Assembly (NCBI GenBank): GCA_035574175.1
Contig: DATLZB010000027.1
Coordinates: forward strand, 1-43,322
Length of the DNA stretch: 43,322 nucleotides
Reading direction: 5' to 3'
DNA from: DATLZB01 sp035574175
GTDB lineage: Bacteria; Pseudomonadota; Alphaproteobacteria; Rhizobiales; Hyphomicrobiaceae
The notes beneath the pieces are model-generated. The model made no database searches. It was not told where the DNA came from and saw nothing but the letters and a program-made list of their open reading frames with translations. Shown here piece after piece: positions 26,851 through 33,987 of this stretch; within the stretch, counting starts at the first letter, position 1; every line of letters starts with the position of its first letter. Made by a program: the position numbers and the translations under genes.

Positions 26851-27443
26851 GCACGCGAAATCACCCCAATACACCGCGCGCCTCGAGCCTCGCGGCCGAT
26901 GAGGAAGCGCTCTGGCGTCATGTGACGAAGGACGTAAAGCCCGTTCGCGGCACCCCTCGCGTGCCTCCGGCGAAAGATCGCCAGGAACAGGCGCTTGAGC
27001 GCCGGCTCACTGTCGGAAAGCACCCAGCGCGGCCGGAGCTGCCTCTCTCGCGGCCACGAGCGGAACGAGTAGCGCCTGCTCCAGCACCCATCGATCGCCG
27101 CGACGCACGCAGGATCGCGGCCGGCCGCATCAAGATCGATGCCACTATCGATCTGCATGGCCTGCGCCAGGCAGAGGCTCATGCCGCGCTTCGCCGCTTT
27201 CTTGCGCGTTGCCGCTCCCAAGGTCACCGGACCGTGCTCGTGGTGACCGGCAAGGGCGGCTCGCAACGGGAGTCCGAGCCCTCGAGGGGTATGCCAGCGC
27301 CCAACGACCGCGGCGTGCTGCGCAGGAACGTTCCGCGCTGGCTCGCCGAACCCGAGCTTTCCGCGACGGTTATTGGCTTCACCACCGCCCATACTCGTCA
27401 CGGCGGTGACGGCGCTCTCTATGTGACCTTGCGCAGAAGATGA
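26847..27443 (+). CDS. Smr-domain protein
   Basis: This 198-residue protein has a basic, Pro-rich N-terminus and a C-terminal Smr domain. The domain shows IDLHGLRQAEAHAAL (with the DLHG motif), VVTGKGGSQ and GVLRRNVPRWL. Smr domains bind or nick nucleic acids, including branched DNA and stalled mRNA. It is translated from a GTG overlapping the end of mltA, a pair often found together. Which nucleic acid it acts on is unknown. Confidence 0.9.
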   Translation: MSTRNHPNTPRASSLAADEEALWRHVTKDVKPVRGTPRVPPAKDRQEQALERRLTVGKHPARPELPLSRPRAERVAPAPAPIDRRDARRIAAGRIKIDATIDLHGLRQAEAHAALRRFLARCRSQGHRTVLVVTGKGGSQRESEPSRGMPAPNDRGVLRRNVPRWLAEPELSATVIGFTTAHTRHGGDGALYVTLRRR

Positions 27444-27583
27444 TCTCGTACTCCGACCACCGCGCAATGATCCGTTTGCGCAATCGAGCCTGACTGACTA
27501 GCATTGCACCAAACGCGCGGCGGCTACGGGCCACCGCTCGATGGCGCCTCAGAATCATCGCCAGACACCGGGAGAACGCCGCC

Positions 27584-28654
27584 ATGGGCAAGCAATATGA
27601 CATCCTCATCATGGGCGCTTCCTACGGCTCGCTGCTCGCCTCCAAGATCCTGTTCGGAGGCCATCGGGTTCATTTGGTCTGCCTGCCCGCCGAGGCCGAT
27701 CTCATCAACGCGGAGGGCTTCCGTGTGCGCTTGCCGGTACGTGGCCGCAAGGACCCGGTCGTACTCGATTCGCGGAAACTGCCGGGTAAGGTGACGGCCG
27801 GCGGCACCGCGGGCGTGGACCCGAGGAAATATCAGCTCGTCGGCCTTGCCATGCAGGAGCCTCAGTACCGCTCGCCCGGCGTGCGCGAACTGCTCGATGC
27901 CGTGGCGAGGTCGCGGGTGCCGTGCATGTCGATCATGAACATGCCGCCCCTGCCCTATATGAGGCGCATTCCCGGCCTTGACGCCGACAAGCTCAAACCG
28001 GCCTATACGGATCCGAGCGTGTGGGACAATTTCGACCCCGCCCTGCTTACGCTCTGCAGTCCCGACCCACAGGCCATCCGTCCGCCGGAAGAGAAGGTCA
28101 ACGTGCTGCAGGTGACGCTACCGACCAACTTCAAAGTGGCGCGCTTCAATTCCGAGGAGCACACCGCCATCTTGCGTCAATTGCAGGAAGAGATCGAGGC
28201 CGTCCGCTTTGATGTGGGCGACGGCAAGATTGAACTCCCCGTCAAGCTCAAGGTGCACGACTCCATTTTCGTGCCACTCGCTAAGTGGGCGATGCTGCTT
28301 GCCGGCAACTATCGCTGCATCACCAAGGACGGCATGCGCACCGCGCAGGAGGCCGTGCACAGCGACATCGAGACCTCGCGCTCGGTCTACAACTTCGTCA
28401 ACGAACTCGTCGTGAAGCTCGGTGCCAAACCCGAAGATTTGGTGCCGTTCGAGAAATATGCGGCCGCTGCGGAAAGCCTGACACGGCCAGCTTCCGCCGC
28501 CCGCGCACTGCAGAACGGTGCCCCGTACATTGAGCGCGCCGACAAGCTTGTGCAGCTCCTCGCCAAGCAGAAGGGTCTGAGCCACCCAGCGATCGACGCC
28601 CAAGTGGCGCTGGTCGATTCACGCCTCGAAGCCAACCGCAAGAAGGCGTCCTGA
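27584..28654 (+). CDS. PanE/ApbA-like ketopantoate-reductase-family protein
   Basis: This 356-residue protein has an N-terminal Rossmann motif IMGASYGSLLAS (Gly11, Gly15) and resembles the ketopantoate reductase (PanE) family, which reduces 2-dehydropantoate with NADPH. The C-terminal domain KLKVHDSIFVPLAKWAML is helical, as in the family. It is longer than usual PanE (about 300 residues) and lacks parts of the standard signature, so I do not assign a substrate; an opine-dehydrogenase-like reductase is an alternative. A GGGAGAA ribosome-binding site precedes the ATG. It converges on the acyl-CoA-dehydrogenase-like gene. Confidence 0.7.
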   Translation: MGKQYDILIMGASYGSLLASKILFGGHRVHLVCLPAEADLINAEGFRVRLPVRGRKDPVVLDSRKLPGKVTAGGTAGVDPRKYQLVGLAMQEPQYRSPGVRELLDAVARSRVPCMSIMNMPPLPYMRRIPGLDADKLKPAYTDPSVWDNFDPALLTLCSPDPQAIRPPEEKVNVLQVTLPTNFKVARFNSEEHTAILRQLQEEIEAVRFDVGDGKIELPVKLKVHDSIFVPLAKWAMLLAGNYRCITKDGMRTAQEAVHSDIETSRSVYNFVNELVVKLGAKPEDLVPFEKYAAAAESLTRPASAARALQNGAPYIERADKLVQLLAKQKGLSHPAIDAQVALVDSRLEANRKKAS

Positions 28655-28666
28655 GCGGACGCCTTC
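28642..28666. terminator. stem-loop between convergent genes
   Basis: A perfect 10-bp inverted repeat (GAAGGCGTCC / GGACGCCTTC) with a 5-base loop spans the stop codon of the PanE-like gene. No run of T follows on either strand, so it is either a weak bidirectional terminator or an mRNA 3'-end stabiliser for both convergent genes. Confidence 0.4.
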
Positions 28667-28671
28667 GGCGC

Positions 28672-29823
28672 CTAGTAAATCCGCTCCACGGGCAGCCCCA
28701 GCGCCATCGCACCGGCGTATTCGGCCTGCGGGCCTTGCTGCAGGGGATGGTAGCGCGCGGCCTGAATGTCGCGGAACCGGCGCTCGAGCCCGGCGGAGCG
28801 GTAGAAGCCTGCGCCTCCGGCGAGCTCCATGGCGTACTCGACCGCCGCAATGGCATGCCTCGTCACGAGCTGCTTGCCGACCATGACCTGGTTGATGCTT
28901 TCGGCGGACGGCGCATTTAGTCGGGCGGCAGCCAGCATGGCTTCGTGCGCGAACCGCGCACCAGCGAGCTCGGTCTCCATGCGCCCGGCAAGTTCCATGG
29001 CGTGGCGGCTCGCCGACCTGCGCTTAGCAATAGAGATGGCGATGTCGCGCGCACTCTCCGCCACGCCGAGATAGACGGCATAGATTAGCGGAAATGCGAT
29101 GGTGGCGATGATCTGAAAGATCGGATGCCACTCGCCGGCCTTGCGCTTCACCGCCACCGCCGCCTCCGGCACGATATGACCTTCGATCAGCACGTCGTGC
29201 GAGCCCGTGCCGCGCATGCCGAGCGTGCGCCAGGTGTCGAGCACCTTCACGTGTGGTGAACTCATGGGGATGGCGAAGTGCAGCACCATCGGCCCTTCAT
29301 CGGTATCTAAGACGGCGCCGGTCATGAGCAAATCGCCGGTTGGTGCGCCGGACGTGAAGGCCTTGCGCGCGCTGATGCGGTATCCGCCGTCGACCTTCTC
29401 GGCCTTTCCGGAGCCTGCGATCCAGTCCGAGCCTCCGCTGGACAGGAGCAGGATTCGCTCCCTGGCAATGCGCTTGAGCAGTGGCTCGACGGCCGTTGCC
29501 TTTTGATGCTTCCAGCGCCAGGCCGGCACCGCGACCTGGTGCGTGTGCATGGAAAACGCGAGGCCAGTCGAGCCGCAATGGTAGGCGAGGACGCGCAGCA
29601 TGTGGGCCAGATCATCGACCTCCGCCCCGCCGCCGCCCAATTCGCGCGGCACGCCGGCTTCGACAAGCCCGGACGACTTGAGCAGCGCAATGTTGTCGGC
29701 AACGTAAGCGTCCTCGTCGGTCGTTTTGTCGGCGCGCTCGGCCAGAATCGGACCCAACTTGCGCGCGATTTCAACCGCAGTCTTGGCCTCGCTCGGATCG
29801 GTATCGGTCGCGATGGTTGCCAT
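28672..29823 (-). CDS. acyl-CoA-dehydrogenase-fold protein
   Basis: This is a 383-residue flavoprotein of the acyl-CoA dehydrogenase fold. GLVEAGVPRELGGGG, SDWIAGSGKAEKV and YRISARKAFTSGAPTGD are the FAD and substrate regions. MELAGGAGFYRSAGLERRFRD is the usual late helix (split MELAGGAGFY, RSAGLERRFRD). At the place of the Tyr-Glu-Gly catalytic segment the protein has HPLQQGPQ, with Gln363 instead of Glu. It may be a monooxygenase-type relative (DszC/HpaH-like) or a dehydrogenase with another base. A good AAGGAGA ribosome-binding site precedes the ATG. Confidence 0.82.
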   Translation of the reverse strand: MATIATDTDPSEAKTAVEIARKLGPILAERADKTTDEDAYVADNIALLKSSGLVEAGVPRELGGGGAEVDDLAHMLRVLAYHCGSTGLAFSMHTHQVAVPAWRWKHQKATAVEPLLKRIARERILLLSSGGSDWIAGSGKAEKVDGGYRISARKAFTSGAPTGDLLMTGAVLDTDEGPMVLHFAIPMSSPHVKVLDTWRTLGMRGTGSHDVLIEGHIVPEAAVAVKRKAGEWHPIFQIIATIAFPLIYAVYLGVAESARDIAISIAKRRSASRHAMELAGRMETELAGARFAHEAMLAAARLNAPSAESINQVMVGKQLVTRHAIAAVEYAMELAGGAGFYRSAGLERRFRDIQAARYHPLQQGPQAEYAGAMALGLPVERIY

Positions 29824-30170
29824 TTCGGCGTCTCCTTGTTGCTTGCATGGGCAGCCAGCGCCAGCCGCATGCGCTCCTGATCGTGAACGATACCGGGGCT
29901 GATCCCGGTCAGGAACTAGACCCGCGGTCCACTACGTGCCGGGTCAGGTCGGGGATGCAATTGCCGCCATCTCGCGGTGTGGCGCTGTTCCCTGGAGAAC
30001 AGCGATCAGGCCTGCTACTGGGCTGGCCGCCCGTCGGGGGAGCGATCTCGCGATGAAGCCGACCGCCAAGGCGCCCCCGCGACGGTTTGTGTCTCAGGTT
30101 GCGTTCATGTTGGATGTGGTCATTGTTGTGCCATGGCCCACGATTCGGGCCCCCACCAGGAGATTGGTCG
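29824..30170. other. divergent intergenic region with short inverted repeats
   Basis: No gene was seen in these 347 bases, which separate the divergent acyl-CoA-dehydrogenase-like and SYLF genes. They hold a perfect 8-bp stem with a 6-base loop at 29983-30004 (CGCTGTTC / GAACAGCG), a 6-bp stem at 29892-29909 (ACCGGG / CCCGGT) and a 6-bp pair at 29919-29945. The promoters of both genes must lie here, but none stands out. Confidence 0.4.
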
Positions 30171-30740
30171 ATGAACGCCATGCACCGGATCGCATCGAGA
30201 AGGACAATACTGTCGCTGGCAGTGGCGCTTCTCGCTGCGATGGCCGCTGCGCCGCAGAGCAAGGCGGCGTCTGCCCAGGATATCGAGGCCGGCGTCGACG
30301 CTACCCTCAACCGCTTTTACCGGGAGGTGGGCGGCGCCTACGACCTCGCCCAGCGGGCCGCCGGCATCCTGGTCTTCCCATCGGTGATCAAGGCCGGCTT
30401 CGGGGTAGGCGGCGAGTACGGCGAGGGAGCGCTGCGCATTCGCGGACGCACCGCCAGCTACTACAACACAGTGTCGGCCTCGATCGGCTTCCAGTTGGGT
30501 GCCCAGTCCCGCTCGGTCATCATCATGTTCATGACCGAAGGAGCGCTGGCGAGATTCAATCGCACCGACGGTTGGAAGATCGGCGTCGATGCCGGCGTCA
30601 CCTTGGTCACCGTCGGCGCCAGCGGTTCGATCGACACCAACAAGATCAACAGCCCGGTCATTGGTTTCATCCTGGGCGAAACGGGCCTGATGTACAACTT
30701 GACGCTCGAGGGCTCCAAGATCAGCCGCATCTACCGCTAA
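30171..30740 (+). CDS. SYLF-domain (lipid-binding) protein
   Basis: This 189-residue protein starts MNAMHRIASRRTILSLAVAL, a signal peptide with likely cleavage near SKAASA. The mature part is a SYLF/Ysc84-like domain: AAGILVFPSVIKAGFGVGGEYGEGAL, with the typical GGEYG pattern, TASYYNTVSASIGFQLGAQ and IMFMTEGALARF. Such domains bind phosphoinositides in eukaryotes; in bacteria the role is not known. The ATG at 30171 follows AGGAG at a good distance. A longer frame to 30087 has no support. It is probably periplasmic. Confidence 0.88.
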   Translation: MNAMHRIASRRTILSLAVALLAAMAAAPQSKAASAQDIEAGVDATLNRFYREVGGAYDLAQRAAGILVFPSVIKAGFGVGGEYGEGALRIRGRTASYYNTVSASIGFQLGAQSRSVIIMFMTEGALARFNRTDGWKIGVDAGVTLVTVGASGSIDTNKINSPVIGFILGETGLMYNLTLEGSKISRIYR

Positions 30741-30764
30741 CCGGCACCGGCGGGGCTGCCGGTC

Positions 30765-31385
30765 TCAGCGCGCTTCGGGAGCGGCGGTCTTGGCGTTGGC
30801 ATCGTCCCGTCCGTTCACCGCCTTAATGGTCTCCGCCACCGCCGCCTGCAACTCGTGCAGCCGCTTGCGCACGGCCGCTTCCGCCCGACGGTAGCATTCG
30901 GCTTCGAGGGCAAGCCGGGTGAGCAGCACGAGATTGTCGTCCGGTCCGACTTGGGCGAGGACGGGATCCCTTCCTTTCGGTTGCGCGGAAGCCGGTGGTG
31001 CCACGTCGCTAAGCCCCATGCCCTCTGTTGAATCTCGTCCGCCGACGCTGACACGCTGGACAGTGCCGTTTCCCCGATATGCGAGCGGCCTCTTGTCGGC
31101 GCCGAGGCTCGCAGCCGTCGAGCCGCAGCCGGGTTCCGGCTCTGGCGCGAGTAGCGCCTGCTTCGGCAGCGGAATGCGCCAGCCGGACTTCCGCTCCGCT
31201 TGTGCAGCCGAACTCGGCCTGTTCGAAGCAACGACGTGGCTGGACTTGGCGTATTCTGAGGCGCATCCGGCAACCGCCAAGATCGCGACCACACTCGGCA
31301 CAGCGATGTGAAGTCTAAAACGGTCGACACCACGCAAAGCATTGCGGCCACTGGTCAGTGCGCGCAGGGCAAGTGCAATACGCAT
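30765..31385 (-). CDS. putative lipoprotein, hypothetical
   Basis: I do not recognise this protein of about 206 residues. Its N-terminal region is long and basic and then has a hydrophobic stretch with a lipobox-like sequence (SVVAILAVAGC), so Cys41 may be lipid-modified and the protein anchored to the outer or inner membrane. The C-terminal third is helical and charged (LEAECYRRAEAAVRKRLHEL) and may be coiled. The start ATG at 31385 has no clear ribosome-binding site; a GTG three codons upstream is also possible. It converges on the SYLF gene with 24 bp between stops. Confidence 0.55.
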   Translation of the reverse strand: MRIALALRALTSGRNALRGVDRFRLHIAVPSVVAILAVAGCASEYAKSSHVVASNRPSSAAQAERKSGWRIPLPKQALLAPEPEPGCGSTAASLGADKRPLAYRGNGTVQRVSVGGRDSTEGMGLSDVAPPASAQPKGRDPVLAQVGPDDNLVLLTRLALEAECYRRAEAAVRKRLHELQAAVAETIKAVNGRDDANAKTAAPEAR

Positions 31386-31509
31386 CACAGGCACTCACGG
31401 ACTGGCCCCCGGCCGGTGAGTGGATCGAAATCTTGTCAGAAGCGTGTTGCCTTTTCGCCGATCTTGAGCACTACGAATATCGACCGCGGCCTGATCATCC
31501 GTCAGCGCT

Positions 31510-32025
31510 TCACGTGCATCCCGCCGTCACCGCTTCCAGCGCTTTGGTTACGCCGAGCAGCGAATAGGTGTCGGTCGTTTGCGTGCCACGCTGCGAGGTG
31601 CCCCGCACGATCATCACGTCGCCCTTCTTCATGGCCTCGATCAGCTTCAGCTCAGCATTAGGGTCGGCCACGAACGCTTTGTCGTCGTCGGTGAATAGGT
31701 TGAAGGCTGTCGAGCCTATCGTCACCGTAACCGACGAACCCTTGCGCAACGGATAGCCGATTTTCACGCTGACTTCTGATTTGACCCCCTCCTTCGGCCA
31801 GGACGAGACGTAGAAGTAGATCGAATCCCGGCGCGCGCCGGCGGGCTCTGTGGCATTGGGCTGCGATGCGGCGAAGCATATGCGCGACGCGCCGCTTTCG
31901 TGCGCGTAAACCCGCCAGTCGTTGAACGTTCCGATCAGCTTGACCGCTTGCGCATCGGCCCCCGCCGGCGCAAGGACCGACAATGTGATTGCCGCCAGAG
32001 CGGCACTTCTTGCCAAACCGCGCAT
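31510..32025 (-). CDS. invasion-associated locus B (IalB) family protein
   Basis: This 171-residue protein has a signal peptide (SAALAAITLSVLAPAGADAQA) and the IalB domain: FNDWRVYAHESG, ICFAASQP, SVKIGYPLRKGSSVTVTIG, FNLFTDDDKAFVADP and MKKGDVMIVRGTSQRG. IalB of Bartonella is needed for entry into erythrocytes, but the family is widespread in free-living alphaproteobacteria, where the function is unknown. The Cys in the IC(F) stretch and the one at the end (TAGCT) could form a disulfide. It is periplasmic or surface located. The downstream lipoprotein gene is on the same strand. Confidence 0.9.
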   Translation of the reverse strand: MRGLARSAALAAITLSVLAPAGADAQAVKLIGTFNDWRVYAHESGASRICFAASQPNATEPAGARRDSIYFYVSSWPKEGVKSEVSVKIGYPLRKGSSVTVTIGSTAFNLFTDDDKAFVADPNAELKLIEAMKKGDVMIVRGTSQRGTQTTDTYSLLGVTKALEAVTAGCT

Positions 32026-32115
32026 GGGTCCCTCACATGGATGGTTGGCTCGGCGCGAATCACCTCACCCTTCACCTCTGGACGGGAACAATATAGGAGG
32101 TTGGCCGCGCGGCTG

Positions 32116-32670
32116 TCATCCTTTGCGGCGCACCACGGGTGCTCCGTACACGTGCGTCTTCCGCGTTGGAGTGGGACCCCCCTCCGCCACCGGACGCTCC
32201 GCGAACGGCGCCAGCGAGATGACGCGGTCGTACATCACGATCGCACCGGCCACCGCCACGTTGATGCAGAACCGCGTCGGGATCCGCACTACGTGGTGAC
32301 AACGTTCGAGGACCTCTCGCGACAGCACGCCACGTTCCGGCCCCAGCACATAAGCGGCGCGCAGCGGATGCCGGAAACTCGGCAAAGCGATGGCGTCTTC
32401 CAAGAGTTCGACACCGACGAGCCGGCAGCCCTCGGGCAGCGCCATTTCGCTGACCGCGGACCAATTATAGTGCGGCAGGTGCGCCTGACCCTTGGACGTG
32501 TCGGCGCGCGCCTCCAGCGCCTGGTAGGTGGCGCCGATGGTGAACGTGAAGCTGGCACCAAAGCCGTGCGCCGTGCGCATCAGGTTGCCGAGATTGAGCG
32601 ACTTCGAGATGCGCTCGGCGCCGATGCCGAAGTAGCCGCGCGACGTCGGGTAACGGGGCTCGCTGCTCAC
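32116..32670 (-). CDS. SpoU/TrmH-family RNA methyltransferase
   Basis: This 184-residue SPOUT methyltransferase transfers a methyl group from S-adenosylmethionine to RNA, probably a 2'-O-ribose of tRNA or rRNA. Motif 1 is NLGNLMRTAHGFGA, motif 2 YVLGPERGVL and motif 3 FCINVAVAGAIVMYDR, which form the deep trefoil knot. No extra RNA-binding domain is fused, so the target cannot be given. The gene is divergent from the TAXI transporter with about 175 bp between. Confidence 0.88.
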   Translation of the reverse strand: MSSEPRYPTSRGYFGIGAERISKSLNLGNLMRTAHGFGASFTFTIGATYQALEARADTSKGQAHLPHYNWSAVSEMALPEGCRLVGVELLEDAIALPSFRHPLRAAYVLGPERGVLSREVLERCHHVVRIPTRFCINVAVAGAIVMYDRVISLAPFAERPVAEGGPTPTRKTHVYGAPVVRRKG

Positions 32671-32845
32671 AGTAGAGGTCTTTCAAAGGTCCGAAGGATA
32701 CGGCAGTGTCGCATGAGCGGCGTTCCGTGCAAGCCTTCCGCCTTGCCTCGAAGCCTCAGTACGCTAGACTGCCTCGCGCTGGAAAGCCGCAGGCGCCAGC
32801 CGAGCCGATCGGCACGAACAAAGAACACTAGGGAGAGGAAATCCA

Positions 32846-33805
32846 ATGCGCATTTTCGCTGTTTTGGCCCTTGGCGCGAGCCTGGCGCTGAGCGGGAGCC
32901 CGGTGCTGGCTCAGTCGCAACAGCTTTCGATCGCCACTGGCGGCACCGGCGGCGTCTACTATCCCCTTGGCGGCGGGTTTGCCAACATTCTCGGCAAGGA
33001 GATCCCCGGCGTGACGGCTACCGCCCAGGTGACCGGTGGTTCGGTGGCCAATCTGCAGCTTATCGCCTCCGGCAAGGCCGACATCGCCTTCAGCCAGGTC
33101 GACGCGGCCTGGGATGCCATCAACGGCAAGGATAAGTTCCCCACCAAGCTGCCGATCACCGCCTTGGTGGTCATGTATCCCAACCACATGCATGTGGTGA
33201 CGGTGGAGGGCACCGGCATCGGTAAGGTCGAGGACATGAAGGGCAAGCGCGTGTCCACCGGCTCGCCCGGCAGCGCCACCGAGGTCTATGCCGTGCGCGT
33301 GCTCGAGGCAGCGGGCCTCAACCATGAGAAGGATATCGTAAAGGATCGGCTCGGCGTTGCTGAGAGCGTGAATGCTCTGAAAGACAAGAAGATCGACGCG
33401 TTTTTCTGGGTCGGCGGGCTGCCCACCGCGGCCGTCACCGACCTAGCCTCCACGCCCAACACCAAGATTAAGATTCTGGACATCGCGCACTTCACCTCGA
33501 AGATGAATGCGAAGTACGGGCCGCTCTATGCCGAGGCCACCATTCCGAAGGAGACCTACAAGGGTATGGAGAGGGACGCCAAGAACAACACCGTTTGGAA
33601 CATTATGGCGGTCAACGCCTCAATGCCCGAGGACCTCGCCTACAAACTCACCAAGGTGATGCTGGAAAAGCGCGAGGAATTGGCTCTCGTGCACAAGGAA
33701 GCCCTCAACATCAAGCCTGAGTGGCAGACCTCGAACCGTGCCGGCATCCCCTGGCACCCGGGCGCGCTGAAATACTTCAAGGAGAAGGGCATCAAGGTCA
33801 ACTGA
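32846..33805 (+). CDS. TAXI-family TRAP transporter solute-binding protein
   Basis: This 319-residue periplasmic binding protein captures a small organic acid for a TRAP transporter. The signal peptide is MRIFAVLALGASLALSGSP, with cleavage near VLAQS. The TAXI hallmark ATGGTGGVYYPLGGGFANI comes right after, followed by ASGKADIAFSQVDAAWDA and RVSTGSPGSATE. FFWVGGLPTAAVTDLA is the hinge part. The ligand is unknown, though some family members bind glutamate or other carboxylates. A GGGAGAGGAAATCC ribosome-binding region precedes the ATG. An intrinsic terminator separates it from the permease gene. Confidence 0.93.
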   Translation: MRIFAVLALGASLALSGSPVLAQSQQLSIATGGTGGVYYPLGGGFANILGKEIPGVTATAQVTGGSVANLQLIASGKADIAFSQVDAAWDAINGKDKFPTKLPITALVVMYPNHMHVVTVEGTGIGKVEDMKGKRVSTGSPGSATEVYAVRVLEAAGLNHEKDIVKDRLGVAESVNALKDKKIDAFFWVGGLPTAAVTDLASTPNTKIKILDIAHFTSKMNAKYGPLYAEATIPKETYKGMERDAKNNTVWNIMAVNASMPEDLAYKLTKVMLEKREELALVHKEALNIKPEWQTSNRAGIPWHPGALKYFKEKGIKVN

Positions 33806-33837
33806 CCCAATCCGTCGGTTGACGGCGACACGAACGG

Positions 33838-33869
33838 ACTGCCGGACCCTTCGGCTCCGGCAGTTTTTT
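33838..33869 (+). terminator. Rho-independent terminator after the binding protein
   Basis: A perfect 9-bp stem (ACTGCCGGA / TCCGGCAGT) with a 9-base loop is followed at once by six T. It lies between the TAXI binding-protein gene and the permease gene, so partial termination would give more binding protein than permease. Confidence 0.85.
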
Positions 33870-33987
33870 CGCTTTTCGAGCCTGACTTTATCGTGCCCCT
33901 TCAGTATTCCGCGGGTGACGGGCGATGAAGACCTTGTGTAGCATGCCGCCAAAACAGCCGAGCCCGCACTGAAACGGGCGGGAGGGA

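Noticed and set aside
31507..31516. TTCACGTG half parS
   Set aside because: Only one half matches, and it falls at the 3' end of the IalB-like gene.
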